In this document: in pieces, positions 7,601 through 8,269 of the stretch
How positions within the stretch are numbered: the first letter of the stretch is position 1
Layout: the number at the start of each line of letters is the position of its first letter
Source of the DNA: Polyangiaceae bacterium
Lineage (GTDB): Bacteria > Myxococcota > Polyangia > Polyangiales > Polyangiaceae
Assembly: GCA_025936205.1 (NCBI GenBank)
Contig: JAICTU010000419.1
Coordinates: 1-8,269 of the forward strand
DNA: 8,269 nucleotides
Direction: 5' to 3'
The notes under the pieces: model-generated
The model's input: only the letters and a program-made list of their open reading frames with translations
What the model was told of the DNA's origin: nothing
Databases searched by the model: none
Translations under genes and position numbers: made by a program

Positions 7601-7858
7601 GCGCAGGCACGCGAGCACCTCCAGGCCATCGAGCTCGGGCATGCGCACGTCGAGCAGCGCGACGGCAAAGTCGCGACTGCGGAGCAGCGCCAGCGCCTGG
7701 GCTCCCGATGAGGCACGCTCCAGCCGCTTGCCGAGAGGATCGAGCGCCGCCTCCAGGGCGATCAGATTGTGGGGGTGGTCATCCACCATCAGAATGGTGG
7801 CGACATCGCTTTCTGTCGGGGTCCGACCCTGAGCAACGGGGAAGCTGGATGCGAGCAA
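4649..7858 (-). CDS. Hybrid sensor histidine kinase, REC-(GAF)x4-HisKA-HATPase
   Basis: 1069 residues, no membrane segment. N-terminal receiver ~20-137 (Asp26/27, phosphoacceptor Asp70 in LLDVRMPELDG, Thr98, Lys121 in LLKP); a charged coiled-coil ~138-176; then four divergent GAF domains at about 177-290, 305-480, 495-650 and 658-830, each ending in its typical strand and helix (LGALLLAF, LGALSVVH, IGVMTLFA, LGALFFGH). The kinase core has the H-box YVASHDLKAPL with His854, N-box Asn966 (NLIGNALKH), G1 SDNGHGI with Asp995 and G2 STGIGLSVVKKIV. The core resembles the phytochrome-like kinases that pair with Rcp1-type receivers, and such a receiver follows with an 8-base overlap. It is probably a cytoplasmic sensor integrating several small-molecule or redox cues; ligands are unknown. 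Start is TTG 7858, the first possible start after an in-frame TGA two codons earlier; the next ATG falls inside the first receiver strand. It lies 30 bases after the small membrane protein gene. Confidence 0.93.
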   Translation of the reverse strand: MLASSFPVAQGRTPTESDVATILMVDDHPHNLIALEAALDPLGKRLERASSGAQALALLRSRDFAVALLDVRMPELDGLEVLACLRRESISTPVIFLTAAEEATEEQRRAYDRGAVDFLLKPLDARVLRSKVRVFVELHEKRREAERLTKAMAEDRLLARGRAQQLARSGEQLAQLLSTQEVSRLIENDVRDQLGASLSQLRLRSAGAAAQPSEPLWLGTRSEVEAAGVLGVVGSDVESIALLPLSVGEHRLGALLLAFAGPKSWDSVEREFLLTLSVQIAGALERARLLERERNAHEELRRRTDAARLTADFTTLLSSSLDHNVVLRQLSELLVPAIADWCAIDLIRSDGSLGRVTTYHRDPQKLAFALELERRYPTDPDATTGVPQVLRSGQTEWLPEIPEALLTAAARDPEHLRLIQGLGLGSYVVVPLRARGRTLGALSVVHAESGRRYAADDVAFIEELARRASLSVDNALLFQEQVEARQAQERNSRHALLVGDIGVALSQSDAAQIALQRCAEALVQRLDACLARIWTRNSREDVLQLQASAGLYPQLEGALAHGPLGQRELDGIVHTGKALLINDAQQDDFFSDAEWARGEGVVAFAGCPLTIEGKVIGVMTLFARVPVPDDTFAMLARVTHSIALGIERTEAARRAKEERDTLEIVNQVGLALAGELQQDKLVQAVTDYATRLAGAAFGAFFYKDTAGSAESALACSVSGTPPEPFQALASACDPELFTGAVAGEGIVRVDDLRSDAKYAQKPPHHGLLPAHLPLVSYLAVPVRSSNHRLLGALFFGHPRAGVFTERSEMLVAGVAAQAGTAMDNARLFREAQRLINELDKSNRDLDQFAYVASHDLKAPLRGISNLSQWLEEDLGDAITAEGKEQLQLLRGRVQRMEGLINGILDYSRAGRKRSKIEAISVARLLSEVVELCSPPPEARIEVAANMPELRTERVPLQQVFANLIGNALKHAKRADPHVRVTVRDVGDRCEFAVSDNGHGIAPEFHERIWGIFQTLEPRDTLESTGIGLSVVKKIVESKGGSAWVESREGQGATFRFTWPKLEQETSNNG

Positions 7859-7888
7859 GTCCCATCACTCTCGCGTGAATCGATGCGC

Positions 7889-8203
7889 TCATGCAAGTTG
7901 CACCGACAGCAGGGTGTATGGCGGAAACGCCACACCGTGGCATTGCTGCTCGCGCTCGGTGCGGCGGCGCGAGGCCCGGAGCTGAAGGCCCAGCGCAGCG
8001 CCGAGCACCAGGCAGCCCGCGAAGCCGCCCAGCAGTGTGCCCGCACTGACCACGCCGCTCGAGACCAGTTGCATGCAACGCGAAATGCCGAAGAGCAGAA
8101 GGAGCACCAGCAGGCCTATCCTGGCGAGGCTCGGCACGCGCGGTGCCGAGCCCTCCTGTGGCGGGTTCTGCTCGAGAACTGGCGGCTGCTCGGGGTTCGA
8201 CAT
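7889..8203 (-). CDS. Small two-helix membrane protein of unknown function
   Basis: 104 residues from ATG 8203 (a GTG one codon upstream is also possible). Not recognised as a named family. The first ~26 residues are hydrophilic and rich in Pro, Glu and Gln; two hydrophobic segments follow, about residues 29-47 (IGLLVLLLLFGISR...) and 54-75 (the GTLLGGFAGCLVLG stretch, glycine-rich), then a basic RASRRRTER cluster that by the positive-inside rule should be cytoplasmic, which would place both ends inside. The ATG shares its A with the stop of the upstream gene (TGATG), so translation is probably coupled to it. It ends 30 bases before the REC-GAF kinase on the same strand and may belong to the same transcript. 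A role as membrane partner of the soluble kinase is possible, but nothing in the sequence proves it. Confidence 0.7.
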   Translation of the reverse strand: MSNPEQPPVLEQNPPQEGSAPRVPSLARIGLLVLLLLFGISRCMQLVSSGVVSAGTLLGGFAGCLVLGAALGLQLRASRRRTEREQQCHGVAFPPYTLLSVQLA

Positions 8204-8269
8204 CACTTCTTCTTGGCTTCTGGGTGCTCGTTGAAGAAAGCGGTCAGGCTTTCCTGGCTGATGCGCACG
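8203..8269 (-). CDS. C-terminal end of an unidentified gene
   Basis: Reading the minus strand from the window edge, an open frame (codons 8268-8203) encodes VRISQESLTAFFNEHPEAKKK and stops at TGA 8205-8203. The stop overlaps the ATG of the next gene by one base (TGATG), a common coupled junction, which is the main reason to believe this is the end of a real gene. The amphipathic helix-like stretch and the Lys-rich end give no family assignment. Confidence 0.6.
   Translation of the reverse strand, partial: VRISQESLTAFFNEHPEAKKK

Noticed and set aside
4649..7858. Bacteriophytochrome identity for the large GAF kinase
   Set aside because: The kinase core and the Rcp1-type neighbour recall Cph1, but there is no PAS-GAF-PHY photosensory module; the N terminus is a receiver followed by four GAF units.
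1..8269. CRISPR arrays, tRNA/rRNA genes, insertion sequences, attachment sites
   Set aside because: No regularly spaced repeats, tRNA-like cloverleaf, transposase motif or terminal inverted repeats were seen on either strand.

Overview
The window is strongly GC-rich. It carries a Kazal-type lipoprotein of the kind abundant in myxobacteria, a secreted-type metalloprotease, a candidate sigma-54 promoter, and large hybrid histidine kinases with stacked GAF domains. Together these suggest a myxobacterium-like member of the former Deltaproteobacteria (Myxococcota). That placement is inferred from gene content and style, not from a marker gene.

Left part (1-2628, plus strand): the 3' end of a gene for a putative extracytoplasmic zinc metalloprotease (HEFMH plus a downstream Glu) is followed by a 246-bp intergenic region. 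That region holds a perfect 12-bp inverted repeat, a small GC hairpin followed by five Ts, a near-duplicate 15-bp repeat, and a close match to a sigma-54 (-24/-12) promoter directly in front of the next gene. That gene encodes a small Cys-rich putative lipoprotein ending in an atypical Kazal domain. After 122 unremarkable bases comes a histidine phosphatase whose motifs resemble the TULA/STS-1 branch of the superfamily.

Right part (2657-8269, minus strand, read right to left): the last 21 codons of an unidentified gene overlap the start of a small two-helix membrane protein (TGATG junction). After 30 nt comes a 1069-residue REC-GAF-GAF-GAF-GAF-HisKA-HATPase kinase, then a 137-residue single-domain receiver of the Rcp1 type (8-nt overlap), then a 529-residue REC-PAS-HisKA-HATPase kinase (4-nt GTGA overlap). 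The overlaps argue for one translationally coupled signalling operon. It contains three receivers and two kinase cores but no DNA-binding or enzymatic output domain, so its output must lie elsewhere or act by protein-protein contact. The operon promoter is outside the window to the right. The two gene groups converge with only 28 bases between the phosphatase and the last kinase.
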